A stretch of DNA of 64,000 bases from Leuctra nigra (Eukaryota > Arthropoda > Insecta > Plecoptera > Leuctridae). Both the position numbers and the translations under genes were made by a program. The DNA is taken from contig OW203766.1 in assembly GCA_934045905.1 (NCBI GenBank), positions 17,726,309 through 17,790,308 of the forward strand, written 5' to 3'. The stretch's first letter is position 1. Every line of letters begins with the position of its first letter. Positions 23,301-37,400 of the stretch are shown in pieces. Under the pieces are notes generated by a model. The model saw only the letters and a list, made by a program, of their open reading frames with translations. It did not search any database and had not been told where the DNA came from.

Positions 23301-26300
23301 AGCCATTAAATTTCGTGATTCCATCAATAGAAGTAATTCGTCTTTACGAGAACTTATGCTATTAGCATTCCAAATGATTAGATTAATTGAATTAATCGCT
23401 GGCATTGCGATTTTGTACAGACAAAAGAAGAGTTGGCACAAAACTTGCCAGAGACGTAATGATGGGGTGAATGTTCATATTAACTATAAAAATTGCAATG
23501 CCGTTTATAAGGGCTATCCAATCAATAGTTGATTGTTGAGGTACTACCGGTTGTACGAGTTCAGGAAGAGCATTGGATGGCCTCTCTGCTTCTTCTAAGG
23601 CAGTGGTGTTTGAGGACGAGGGTTGCTCTGGATTTATCTGAGTGTTCAAAACAGAAGCAAAAGTCCGTGGTTGCGCCAATGAGACTCGTGGCACGGGCGT
23701 GGGTTGCGTCTGAGTATTCCCTCGGTTATCATGCTGTGGAGAAGAGCCATCTTGCTGCTGTGGACGTCGGGCTCGAGTAGCATGACGAGTTGCTGCCTTG
23801 ATGACATCACATCCTCGGTAGCAAGCGGCATGCTGCTGATTGCAGTTACAGCACTTTGCTGTTTCTGGTGACTCCTTACACTCCTTAACCTGATGCACAC
23901 CTCCACATCGAACACATCGTGGCTGGCGATGACAAAATTTGGCCGTATGACCCACTCTTTGACAATTAAAACATTGTATGACATTAATCTTCTTGCTCCG
24001 TGGGGCCTCGGTGGAGACCACGCAGTAGAGGAGTCTCTTGATTTGGCTGAGGTCCACTGGAGCCTGACCACTCGTACTTACTAGCGTACATTCAAAAAGG
24101 GGCAAAAGACGTGTACTGTCTCCAGGCATCTTCATCTGCCGCACAGAGCGGACATTGAAGCCTTGCTGCTTCAGCTCCTCTTGAATGTCTTCTGTTTCAG
24201 CAGATTGTGGCAGACCTCTCAGAACAAAACGCTGTGATCTAGTGCGCTCAGTTGGAAACGTGTAGTACTCTATTCCCTCAGTCGAGTCTAGGGCGGAGGT
24301 AATTAGTTTGTACGAGGTAATATCTCTAATGATTACTCGAGAAACTTCGAGACCAGGTTTGATTATGAATGCCCCTTGTTCTGGACATACAGCGGAGAGC
24401 AACTCAACTAATGCCTTATGAGATTTCATATTTTGAATCACTATTGGTGGGATTTTATACTTCTTATCTGGCAAAGTCTCCGCCGTCATCGGGGTCGTGT
24501 CCATATCATTTGCACTTGCAAGCGGCTCAAATGAGTTTTGCGTACGCACAAGGTTGATCACTCTCTTGGATGATGGGCCTGAAGCATCTGACCCAGATGA
24601 TCGTGTGCTGGGACGATCGTTACAATTACGACGCCTTTTATTTCCTGTCACCATCGTGAAACCATCGGGAACTATGTTCAAAGACATCTCATTGGTTGCA
24701 GACTCAACTTGCATTAACTCCGTGTCCGATTCATCACTAGACGAAAAATCATTTATAGAAGCTCCTATGGGTTGACTAGAAATGTTTATGACATTGTCTA
24801 CAGCTGAAGGGGCATCTAGCCGGTTTACTTCATCACTCCAAACTTTATATATTCCACTCATTGTTCACATTACTTCAAGTCCAAATGAGCTACAAGCGTC
24901 TCTTGGTAGGTTTCGTAGACCTAGTATATAAAACTATTTTCTAATACTTTAAACAGATTCTGACGCGGAAAAATGGTTTGAATGGCTCCCAAAATATCTA
25001 ATATCACCATTCAACACAACAAACATGCAAAACTAGCGATTAATCCACAAATATAAGCGAAAATACTGAGAATAATTCACAGAACTAACTTTCATTTATG
25101 AAGCGCATTTATTTACCTGGTCAATGTATTGATCAATACATTGAATTCAAGAGGCTGTGCACATGAGCAGAGTCACTTAATCATATCAAAAGTGGCTCTG
25201 CACATGTGCACAGCCTCTTGAATTCAATGTATTGATCAATACATTGACCCGTGTAAATCAAGCTTTAGGTACCAATTAAACAATCAATACTTTGTAAATA
25301 CTGATTTTGTTTGGTTGATCATAAATAAAATATTCCATTTGCTTCACCGAACCCGTGTTTCTCATTTACGTAAAAAATAATATCATATTATTTTAGATAC
25401 TTGCGGTAACTTACCACCACAACTATCCTGTTATGAGCAACGGATGTCCTGCAGGAAAACAATATCGTAACATCTGTGAGTTCATCCTGTTTACTATAAC
25501 AACAAAATCCTTAACCACATCTTCCCCTGTAATAAAACCGCAGTACATTCAGCACTGGCTGATTCCTCTCTTCCCCTCACCATCATGTTCATATATATAA
25601 ATACAAGTTGTGTTTTCATCATTCACAATCTCATCAACATGTTCATCTGCAAGTGTCTAGTGTTATCACTATTCTGTGTAGCTCTGGTTCGATCCAAGAC
25701 TGGGTCGGAGTTGCAGAGTGGTGCTCAGAAGTCACGGAATGTCACAGTGTTGGCTTATTCCAGGGTGATAGTGGATAGCTCCCGCAACCAGTCGGGCTTC
25801 TGGACCACGGAGGTAAGATCAGCACAGATTAGGATAACATAATATTTAGTAGGTACATAATTCCAAAGGTGATCACGAAAGCTGAAATGATGTACAGATT
25901 TTGTCAAAACAGAGGAAGCGGAAATCTCGCCATGCTTTCAAGGTTATTCGTTGGTGCATTTCAGAATTAATTTGCAATTTATTTCTTAGATCAAAATCTT
26001 CTTCTATTTAGTAGTGGGGTGCGGTCGCACCACTCGGCCAAGTATCTTTTTGAGCAAAAATTTTATTGAATGTACTTTTGAGAACATTTGAGTAGATATA
26101 ATGTTGCACATTTTCTTGTTATAGTATACAAAAGCTAGAGATCATAGAATATTCGTCATGTAAGTAACCCACAAACAAATATACCTGCTGGGAAATATTA
26201 TTAAACATAAGTTTAATTAAAAATAGCTAATGAGTTTAGGGAATAATGATATCCATTGAGACGCATCATGTTTTCGTTGTGATGTTGTTAGCCCTGAAAG

Positions 26301-28452
26301 TGTGTAAAACACAATGTTTCAACGACATAGTCTCTCCTTCTTCATGCCAAGTCTTTGTCCAGGTGACCTTGGGACGCGGCGAGTCTCGGAATCCTCATTC
26401 CCATTCACACTCAGTGGAGGTCGAACCCGGGACCGCGAGTTGCGGCGAACAGAAATCTACTTATGACGTCAAAATCACGATAATAAGTGAGTATTTGACG
26501 TGAACGAGGAACATGTTTATGTGCTAGATCTGGAGTTAATGTTGTCGTTGTCCCCAGCACCTCCACCTCCACCTCCAGCCGGCTACGAACTCATCCCCGG
26601 CCTCGGCGCGTACAAGTTCCACACCGCCCCCACGACGTGGCCGAACGCCAAGGCCAAGTGTGAGGAGGAGGGCGGACACTTGGTCATCGTCAACTCCGAG
26701 GAAGAAGCCACGGCCATGGTCAAACTCTTCGCCAAGAACCCCGCTGCCACGATCACAGGAGCGCACCACACGGATGTGGCTTGGACAGGAGTGAGAGAGT
26801 CAGAAACTACCAATGGACAGTACTTCACAATCTTCGGTAAGAGTATTTCTCGTATTCGGCTGCACTCGAAGGTATTCATTGGAGATCATGTTTCCTAAAT
26901 ATCGCTATCACTTTCGATCCATTTAAAATATGAAATGTGAAAAATAATTAGCAAAGCTAATATTTAGTCGATATTAGTGAAATTAAACACCAACTTTATG
27001 AAGACAATATTTGTGCCCAAACGAGAAATAGAGACATTTTAGATTTTCCACGAGTTTGGACCTAAATTTTGTATTTATAACATGGTGTATATCCGACCAA
27101 AATTAGCTACGCTTTTTAACTTTTCACATTTTTCGTAAATTTATCGGTACAAGAGTTTTGACGATATTTAGGATAATATTATTTGCAATATTTACTTCGA
27201 GGGCAGCCGACTCTCTAGGAAACTTTCAAGCACTGCACTGTAGAGGTAGATCATAGATTCAATGAACGCAAGCTTTCAATACGAACCTACACTCATGTTT
27301 TATTTTTACATTCTGAGAAAAATATTTTCTAGTGAGGAGATAGCCTGATAGGCAAATTACAAACTTCTGTCCGAAGAAATAAATGGTACAAATTTACCAA
27401 TCTGTTGAATAGTAATTAGTTGCGGCGGCTCATAGGACCTTGCTTCTATACATTCAAAGCATGATTCAAAGCGAGCACTTGTCACTTACAAGAAAAGTCG
27501 GAAGTGTCTCGAGCATTACACTAGGTCACATTATTTTTCCGAACGAACTGAAATTTGCGAAAATGAAAATGTCTTGTAGCTCACACCGTTTGACCTATAC
27601 CAGGAAAACGCTCTGAGTAACGCGTTGATCAGCGAGCACCGACACGCGCAACATCGCCAATCGAGCACGATCCATTCAATCAAAGATACATTACTATACA
27701 TTATTACTGATTTTCATCGCAACTTTCAATAAACGTTCTGGAAAAATTGAATATCAGATCAATGTACCATGAATTTGATGCGTCTCCATCAATCTCTGTG
27801 AACAGATATTCAAAACACTTAAAATAAGTGTTTAAGTGTAAATATTAGTGTGAAAGCAATAAGTCTGTAAATTCTTGTTTGATTAGGCTGGAAATATGTA
27901 AAATATGAGATGCTACATATTGTGCTTGCTACCTAGTCAAAACGTTGCTTCTAACATGACTGTGAAACACGATCCATATACAAAAAAATATTTGATACCT
28001 AGATTGTAGGTATACATATACATAATATAAATCCCTTATGAATTGCAATAATCTACACAATCAAGAAGAATATGTTTTTCATTAAAACTGAGAATAGTCA
28101 TCTATACTCTTTGGTTGGTACGTACTACATAAAACAATCCAGAAGGCAGTGGAATTTCCCGATCATCAATTCTGACAGTTTAAAACATTGAATAATGTCA
28201 ATAAGTGCATAAGTTATCTAATGATTGGGCTGAAAACTTGTAAAATAAGAGAAAATGGTAGTATTAATGTCCCTGCAAAGTTTAAACATAATCGGAGCAT
28301 TTTGATTTTCGACCTATCATGAGATATTTTAATTTTTGAACCAATCAGAATTCAGCTCTCAAAAACTATACACGATTAAATTAGAATGATATTAGTATGT
28401 GTGCAAAATTTCAGGTCGATCAGAAAAAAATTGTGGCCTGTGCCGTCGGGCC

Positions 28453-28484
<32 letters not shown>

Positions 28485-31400
28485 AAACAAAAAAACAGAG
28501 AAAAAGTCCAAAAGTGCAGAGTGGAGACGCTCGCTACGCTCGCTCAAAAATCGAAATTTTCACAGTTTTTGAGACCGTCGTATATAGTTTTAGAGTTGTA
28601 ATTTTCAGCTAAAAAAATATTGAAATGTTTAATTTTTTGAAGTAGGTATCAATCATTAGGTATAGAAATGGGAATAATCTGCAACTTGATCTGTTTTGCT
28701 TTATGTAGGTACCAGCTTGTGTATAGATGGATTTATGTTTTAATGTATTCGTGTTTCGTCGGTAAGATAATAGCAAAGATAATTAAAGCAAGAAGATGTT
28801 TCATGTAATATTAAAATCTGTCTGTGAGAATTTGAGGAAAAAAACAGAGTCCCATGTCTCATAATTAACCTCACCGCTAGATGTCTCAGTGTATGTGGAT
28901 CATTCTGGCAGCACTGCATTTCAAGATTGCAAGGTGCATAGAATGTTTTTTAAGGTAGTACCATCATGATATACATATACAAAAAAAATCTTGAAATTAC
29001 AAGTTCAGAAAACGTTTTCCTACATTTAAACTATATTTAATTAAGTATAAATGAATCATAAAATGTCATTTACCTTGCAACCCCTGTCGTATAGCAAGGT
29101 TTCAATTTATTGCCTTCCGAGAATGATCAAAACTGTAACACAGGAGGTATAGGGAAATCTTTAGTTTTTGGTTGATAACATTTAAAATAGCACACGTTGG
29201 TATTGTTTTAATTTTTTTCCTAATAGAATGTCCAACTTTCTATCTATTTATCTATCTAATCAGTTTTTTGAAAAAACGTTGAACCTCAATAAAATTCAAA
29301 ACTCAAAAATAGCAAGGAAACTACATGTTAAAAATAGGAATTTATAACTACAATATCTCAAAATCTAGACACGAGAAGATGTTCATATTTTACAGTATCG
29401 TGTAAATAGTGATTATTGATACCTCTGCCAAAAATAGGCTTATTTGGAAGATGTGAGATATCAGTTGTGCTACCTTAACTAACTCTACCAGCATTTTCTT
29501 ATAAAATATTCCATGGCCTGCTAAAATTAAAAATAGCAAACAAAAGTTTCTTTGCCATGAAAACTTAGGTAGGTTTTATTTCATTTCTCTCTCAATACGT
29601 AACGAAATGACATGAGCTCAATTGCACTTGATTCAGCTCGAAATTGTGTATATGAAAAGTTACATTTAATTAGTAAATGACGATTACCAGAGCCATGAAA
29701 CTTAAAGCAACTTCAGAATCTATAGGTAAACTGTGAATTAGATAAGATTGATATTGCAGCATTGTATTTGAGGGTTTTGATAGTCCAATAACATGAGTGG
29801 GAGAGAGACAGACATATATGAATCAGATACATCTAGCGGCGAGGGTTATTTTTAGACATGGGACTTGTTTTTTTTTCGCAAAATTCTCACAGACAGATTT
29901 TAGCATTACATGAAACATCTTCTTGCTTTAATTATCTTAGATAATAGGTACATAATACATAATCCATGTTCATTCTGTGCGTTATGAATTCCGCATAAAT
30001 TCCGGTTCGAGATTTTGCGTGTATCAGTGCTCGCTCATCATCGCGTTAAGCTCACCGTCCAATGAAAACGACCACGTGACCCGTCTCGACCAATCAGAGC
30101 CATCCCCAAAAATCTCGGACGGCGACGGATTGGTCGAGACGGGTCACGTGATCGCTTTCGTCGGACGGTGTCGGACGTTGACGGAAGATGACGGATCATG
30201 GAAAGCCAGCTTAACACTGAGCGTTATTCAGACAACTGTCATTAAGACTGTAGTGTCGTTAGTAGTTTCCTCCCTCAGAATGTTACTGTTGCTTGTTTGC
30301 AGGTGAGCCTTTATCATCTACCGGCTACGAGAAGTGGTCTACGGGGAGCCCCGATGACCGCACGTTGGGTGACTATCTGTGGATTTATCGTCCTGATGCG
30401 CGTCTGGGGGACTATTCTTCTGCCTCCAAATACAACTTAACATTCATATGCGAGCAGAGTGTCTGCTAACAGACACATTCACCACTTATCCGGGAAATAA
30501 TCTGATGGAAAGCAGGTAATTGAGCGAGCGTAGCGAGCGTCTCCATCTTGCACTTTTGGACACTTTCTCTGTTTTTTTTTGTGTGTGTGATTTTTTTTGT
30601 GTTTGGCCCGACGGCACATGCCACAATTTTATTCCGATCGAGCTGAAATTTTGCACACATACTAATATCATTCGAACTTAATCGTGTATAGTTTTTGAGA
30701 GCTGAATTATGATTGGTTCAAAAATTAAAATATCTCACGATTGGTCGAAAATCAAAATGCTGCGATTAAGTTCAAATTTTGCAGGGACATTAAGACTACC
30801 ATTTTCTCTTATTTTACAAGTTTTCAGCCCAATCATGAGATAATTAACTTATGCACTTATTGACATTTTTCAATGTTTGAAACTGTCAGAATAGAATTGA
30901 TGGTATCGGGAAATTCCACAGCTTTCTGGAATGTTTTATCTTTGTCTGTGGTTTTATGTACCAACCCAAGTTTATAGATGGCTATTCTCAGTTTCAATGA
31001 AAAACATATTCTAGTTGATTGTTTGGATTATATTGCAATTTATAATGGATTTTATGTACCAACCCAAGTGTATAGATGGCTATTCTCAGTTTCAATGAAA
31101 AACATATTCGTGTTGATTGTGTGGATTATATTGCAATTTATAATGGATGTATATTATGTATATGTATAACTACATCTAGGTATCAATTATTTTTTTTTGA
31201 ATATGGACCGTGTTTCACAGTTATATTTGAAGCAACGTTTTGACTAGATAGCACGTCATGTAAATCTCATATTTTACACATTGCCAGCCTATAATCACAC
31301 AAGAATTTACAGATTTATTGCTATTTTAAGCGTTTTGAATATCTATTCACAGAGATTGATGGAAAGTATCAAATTCATGGTACACTCGGCCAAACAAAAC

Positions 31401-34400
31401 TTGAACGTTGACCAAATTTGAATGACTGCTGGTCATGTCCCATAACCAATCAAAGCTTGTTATTATCATTGAAATGTGAGGTCACCTACTCTAGAGTGCG
31501 ACAATGAGATCGCTTAGACTGACTTCTGATGGTGCGATCTTACATTTATCAGCCTATCAGATTTATTGAACGTTAAAGTTTTGTTTGGCCAAGAGTACAT
31601 TGATCTGTTATTCAATTTTTCCAGAACGTTTATTGAAAGTTGCGATGAAAATCAGTAATAATGTATAGTATGGTTAGTTATCTTTGATTGAATGGATTGT
31701 GCTCGATTGGCGATGTTGCGCGTGTCGGTGCTCGCTCATCAACGCGTTACACAGAGCGTTTTCCTAGTTATCAATTAACTGGAGGGTCCCGCCATGTAAA
31801 ACATGACCAATGCGCACCAGTTAGGTTTGCGTAAATAAAGCGACTGCAATATTTTGTCAGCAGAGTGTGCGTCATTAATACACACGTTAGGTCGTTAGCA
31901 GACCAAATGCCCAATAAAATACGTAAATGAGAATCGAATGTAGGGTTCAACCAAATTCAATGTCTTGTGTAAAAGCATCATTGAGCGAGCGTAGCGAGCG
32001 TCTCCATTCTGCACTTTTGGACACTTTCGCTGTTTTTTGTGTGTAATTAGTTAGGTAGTTTGTTTGTTAGTTAGTTAGTTTGGCCCGACGCCACAGGTCA
32101 CATTTTTTTCTCAATCGAGCTGAAATTTTGCACACGTACTTATACCATTCTAGCTTAATCATGTATAATTTTTGAGAGCTGCCCTCTGATTGGCTATAAT
32201 TTTACAAATATCTTCTGATTGGTCGAAAATCAAAATTGTCAGATCAACTTCAATTTTTGCATATCTATTAAAAGTACAATTTCCTCTTATTTTACTAATT
32301 TTCAGCCCAATCGGTCAAGAAAGTATACACTTATTGACATTTTTAACTGTTTGAAATGTATTGACAGAATTGTGATGGTATCGAAATGAATGGGAATTAT
32401 TCCAAAGCCACTTGGATCTGATTTTCTTTATGTAACCAGAGTGTATTCGCTAAAACAAGAAACACGACTGACCTCTGGTGGATTCTTTGGTACTAGAGAT
32501 AGGGTGTAAAATGGAGGGTAGAAGGGGGATATTTATATAAATACATTATATTATTGCTTTAAGTTGTTTGTTATGGCTGAAAAAGTAAACTTGTAACTAA
32601 ATCAAAACTTCAATTGTTTCTCCTTTTTCACTGCCCTATGGAAGCACGAACTTCTAAATAAAAAAGTGCGTCTAAAAAGTTTCCTGTCAGAAGTGGCTCC
32701 ATCACGTATCTCTTGTTTGTTCGAATAGATGGATAATTTCAGTTTCAATGAAGAGCAGGTAATTTTATGTTGATTGAGTGTATCATAATATTTCAATTCA
32801 ATATGGATGTGATATGTTTTGTGCGTTAAAAAAAAATCGGTTCGAGAATGTGCGCTTTCGGGTGCTCGCTCATCAACGCGTTACACCGAGCGTTTTCCTA
32901 GTAAATAGCAATGTCAATTCGTTCAAACTGATCCCTGTGTCGCCATGACGTACCTACAGGTGCAAGTAGCCAGCCTTCAATGCTTTTGCTTTTGGGTTCA
33001 GGAGGAAAACAGCAGTGATCCTCTGGACATTCGACGGTACAGGTCGCTCTCGGAGCACCTTAGCTGTGTACCCGGAGGCCTTCGGCGCCGTTAGGTTTGA
33101 CTCAATAAAAAGTATATTCTCTGTACCTCTGTATCATTCATATGTGTCCTGGCGGAACACCACTACTTCTAAGTAATTATATCCCAAAAAAGACGATCGG
33201 TAATTTTGATTGCGTGTTTACCTTTAACATCTGTCCTGACAGGGTGCGAATTGTTCAATTTTCAGAGGGGGGGGGGGGGGGGGGATAGGAAAAATTCCGA
33301 ATATGTTGGGAAATATAGCAAAGGCGAAAAATACGATTGCTCACGAACACAATGGGGGGGCATGGGGGGAGGGCCTTCCAGTACCATGCGGGTCCGGGGC
33401 GCATAGCACCGGGAAATTTTGAATTTCAAGATTGGATTTGGTGCATTTCTAAGCGATTTTTACACAATTTTTTGTGTAAAAAAAGAGGATTAGCTTTTAA
33501 TTTAAAAGGGAAATCAGAAGTGGTGGGCAAGCAAAATAAATCTTGGAATAAATAAATCTTATCAAATACAGCTTATTTTCTAATAAAGGCAATTTGACAG
33601 TTGTTTTGTGTGACATTTTATTTTTATAATTTTAGATTTATTTAAGAAAAAAGTATGTATCTATTGTTTCGTAGATTAAAAGTCAACATTTTACATTTTA
33701 CTGGGATGCTTTATTGGGAAACAGAGCCGGGGATGAGAAACCACAGGAGGAGAAATCCCCCCATCCTCCCCATCAATTCGCACCCTGTCTCTCCAGTTGT
33801 CTCTGCAAAATGCACGCTTTCCAACTGATGTGTTTACCTTTAACATCTGTCCAATAGTCTCTGCGAAATGCGAGCTGTCAAACTTGTAGTTGTGCTGCGG
33901 CAGCGGCCTGCTGAGATCCAACATCTGCAGATGGTCGTTGTTGCCGCGATCACTGCGCAGCGTGGTGGTAAAATACACCAAGCTCGCTATCGTCTGGTCT
34001 GTTTCACCCACGTCAAGATGGCGGAGGTTCGGGTTACACGCCAGCAACAGCGCGAGCGCCTTGCCACCCTGTTGGAATCAGGCGCGTAGAGTCTTTACTG
34101 TCATCATGAGTGATGGGTGACCATATACGTACGTACCTTCGGTCCGATCTTGTTGCCGTTGAGCCTGAGCGACGCGAGAGCGAAGTTGGCGCCTACTTCA
34201 GCCAGCTTCTCGACGCCTCGTCCGTGAATCTCGTTGCACATCACGTTCAACTTCAGCAGCTGCGTCTCGTGCGTCTGTCAGGCGTCGGAACATTACTTTA
34301 AGAGGCGTCGGTCATGGGGGCGATGACACCCCCGGGCAGTGATGATTTCAGACATTTAATTCGGGGGGGGGGGGGGGGCTAATGAAAAACTGGGGTGCAA

Positions 34401-37400
34401 TATTTAATCTGGAGAGGGGGGTAGGTGTACCCAAACGTAGTCCGCGTAGGAACTATTTTCATCATGGGGGGGGGGGGGGGATTGTGACAACCAGAAGGGG
34501 GGTCTGGGGGGTAAACCCCCCAGACTTAGCCCCGCAGGGCGTTTTTTAGAATTTAAACCAGTTAAAAGTGATTCTGGGGCTTTAAAATGCACAAACCGAA
34601 ACAAAAAACCTCCAATTGTTGCCCCACATGGCAATTTTTGAAATATAAATATTTTAAAATCGATTCTGGGATGCTAAACTTCTCAAATTACAGCAAATAG
34701 CTCCCTATTTTTCGTTTTAATGAAAACATATTAAGAATTTTGTTTCTATAGATTGTTTTGTTCTGGGCTCGGAGGGGGGGCTAAGTACCTTCTCGGGGGG
34801 GGGGGGGGGGGGAGGCTAAGCTCCCCCCGAGACATGCCGGAAATCATCACTGCCCCCGGGACAAGACTTATATTATGTTCGCCAACGGCTAACCTAGAGT
34901 CTAGAGCTAAATTTCTTTCCCGAACTCCTCTAAGTTTAATTGGATATTAGGTATGTACTTAATTATTATTTGAGCGAGCGTAGCGAGCGTCACCACGGTA
35001 CTCTTATGGCATTTTCTATGTGTGTTTATTTTTTGTTTTTTTTTGTTTGTATTTTTTTTTTGCCTGCACTGCCTGCCCAGCTGGGTAGTGAGTTTGACCT
35101 TGAAGCGTTTTTTAATCGATTTTTATCAATATCTTTTTCCAGTGAAATTGTTAACAAAATAGAGCTATGCACGTGAATTCAGAACAGTTCAGTGAAAATA
35201 ATGTCATAGTTTCGAAAATTATGTCATAATTTTCGGGTTCTAAACACCCTGTTGGACAAAATAAAACTAATAACTTATTCCAAACTATGACATTATTTTC
35301 ATTGAACTGTTCTGAATTCACGTACACTCCCCCAAATAATAAACGGTACTCGAAAGAAAATGAATTGACTGATTAAGGTTTGATGGCATCATCCTATGAA
35401 GTCAGTGCTAAAGCATTATCTAACTCTTTTAGGTGAGCTCTGATTTCATTGATAATAACAAGTATTGATTGTCAAGGAACCGGCCCAGCAGCCAATACGT
35501 TTTGTACCAAGTACCGTTTATTATTTGGGGGAGTGTGCATAGCCCTATTTTGTTAACAATTACACTGGAAAAAGATATTGATAAAAATCGATTAAAAAAC
35601 TCTTCAAGGAATTTTGCAAACATACTTAACGTAATCTATGCGGTCCCTGGGATCTTTTCTGAACAGGATCCTGTGATTGGTTCAAATTTTATAAAAATTA
35701 TCTTTCGATTGGTTGGTTCGATCAATTTGAAATTTAGCAAAGTCATTGCAACCAACATTGTACCCAATCATAAAAAGTTTCAGCCAAATCCTCCCATTGG
35801 TTCAAATTTGAAACAATTTTTCCTGTGATTTTTAAAATTTAAACTAGAACCGATTGACCGACCAACTAAAAACTTCGCATTGTCATTGGTACCAACATTT
35901 AAGGTATTTTTTCCAATTTTCAGTCTAATCTGTCGTTATTTACAAAAGAATCTTCAGTTCATCAAGGCAAGGTAGTTAGAGCCGAAAGTTTTAAACGATA
36001 TGAAACTAATAATAATAATAATAATAATAGAACTCCGCCTGCAATTGGAATCGGATGGATCGAGTAGTTCGGTTCCAGTTGTTGCCGGTCCTAAGCCCGG
36101 ATAAAGGAGGAAGGTTGGTAGGCAAGGCTAGCAACCTACCTACCGTAAAGAAAAAACGCTGCTCACAGAAACTACAAGAGGCCTCGGAACAGGACGGATC
36201 CCACGATGATGACACCAGCGAGACAACGGACTAAGAATGCGGATACGATTAGAATAGCCATATGGAACATCTTAACTTGGAATAATAAGGAAGAGGAAAT
36301 CATCTTAGAGATGGAGACGCACAACATTGACATATGCGGCCTGAGCGAAACAAAACGGAAGGGTTGTGGATCCACGATGAGGAACAACTACATGTTTGTG
36401 TACAGCGGAGTTCCTAGAACAAGTAGGGCACATGCTGGTACAGGAATGCTTATCCATAAGAAATTCGTTAATAACATACTGGACATCAAATATGTTGGCG
36501 AAAGAATACTTCTTGTTTCATTATCGTGCAATGACGTCAAGTTGAATATCATTTCGGTATATGCACCAGACACTAGTAAGTCAAGAGCTGAAAGGGAAGG
36601 CTTTTACGATAGTCTGCAAAATGTGTTAAATTCTTTACCAACCCAAGATAAAGTTATGCTAATAGGAGATTTTAATGCCCGAATTGGAAACATGCCTCTT
36701 AGGGGTGTTAAGCAGAGATTCAACGAACCTGTATTCAATGAGAGTGGGGAGGAACTTGTAGAGTTTTGTGCTCTTAATGAACTCAGAGTTAACAACACCT
36801 TTTTTGACCATCCACCACAGCAGAAGAGAACATGGACCAACACAAGAGGGCAGCATTCAATGATCGACTTTATTATAACTAATAGAGAGATACATCATAG
36901 CCAAGTTCTAGACGTGCGTACACTCTCGTCAGCCAACATAGGCTCCGATCATGGTTTAGTTTTATGCAAGATGAATCTCAAAATTAGATTAAAGAAAGTT
37001 ACACCAGTATGCAGAGAGATGTTGAATATTGAAAGAATTGCAACGTCCAGCACACAATACCTCTACAAGTCAAGATTAGAAGAAAAGTTAATCGCTAATC
37101 GAATTCCACAGGGATGTTCAGCGGATGAAACATGGACGAAAATGAAATTGAGCTTACAGTCAGCAGCGAACGAGGCACTGGGAACTAGGATAACATCTAG
37201 TAATACAGGGAACCGAAAGACCCCTTGGTATGATGAAAGCGTTAAGATTCTAGCAGAAGAGAAGAAGAAGGCATTCTTGGCATACAAGTCCAACCCAATT
37301 CCTAATGAGTACCATAAGTATACACTAGTGAGGAACAGAGTTAGTAGGGAAATTAGGAAATTAAAGGAACAATATTGGGAAAAATATACTAAGGACTTAG

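Larger units (their letters stand above)
30520..31766 (+). mobile_element. Helitron-like element copy B, with MITE insert
   Basis: Starts TTGAGCGAGCGTAGCGAGCG (30520), ends with the hairpin AACGC...GCGTT and CTAG (31763-31766) followed by T. It contains a 98-bp tandem duplication (30953-31148) and a TA-flanked MITE at 31383-31595. It starts only 50 bases after the lectin stop codon, so it may form the lectin 3' UTR. Confidence 0.75.

Noticed and set aside
26246..26503. Frame beginning MISIETHHVFVVMLLALKVC, looks like a signal peptide
   Set aside because: Lies in the lectin intron over a tRNA-like repeat piece. It has no promoter and no good junction in phase to exon 2, and the 25639 exon has a better signal peptide and a TATA box.
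33240..33787. Perfect 8-bp target duplication for this MITE
   Set aside because: Flanks tgtcctga and tctctcca agree at only 4 of 8 positions.
34110..34301. Plus-strand frames over 33.87-34.30 kb
   Set aside because: Antisense of LRRC34 exons 3 and 4.
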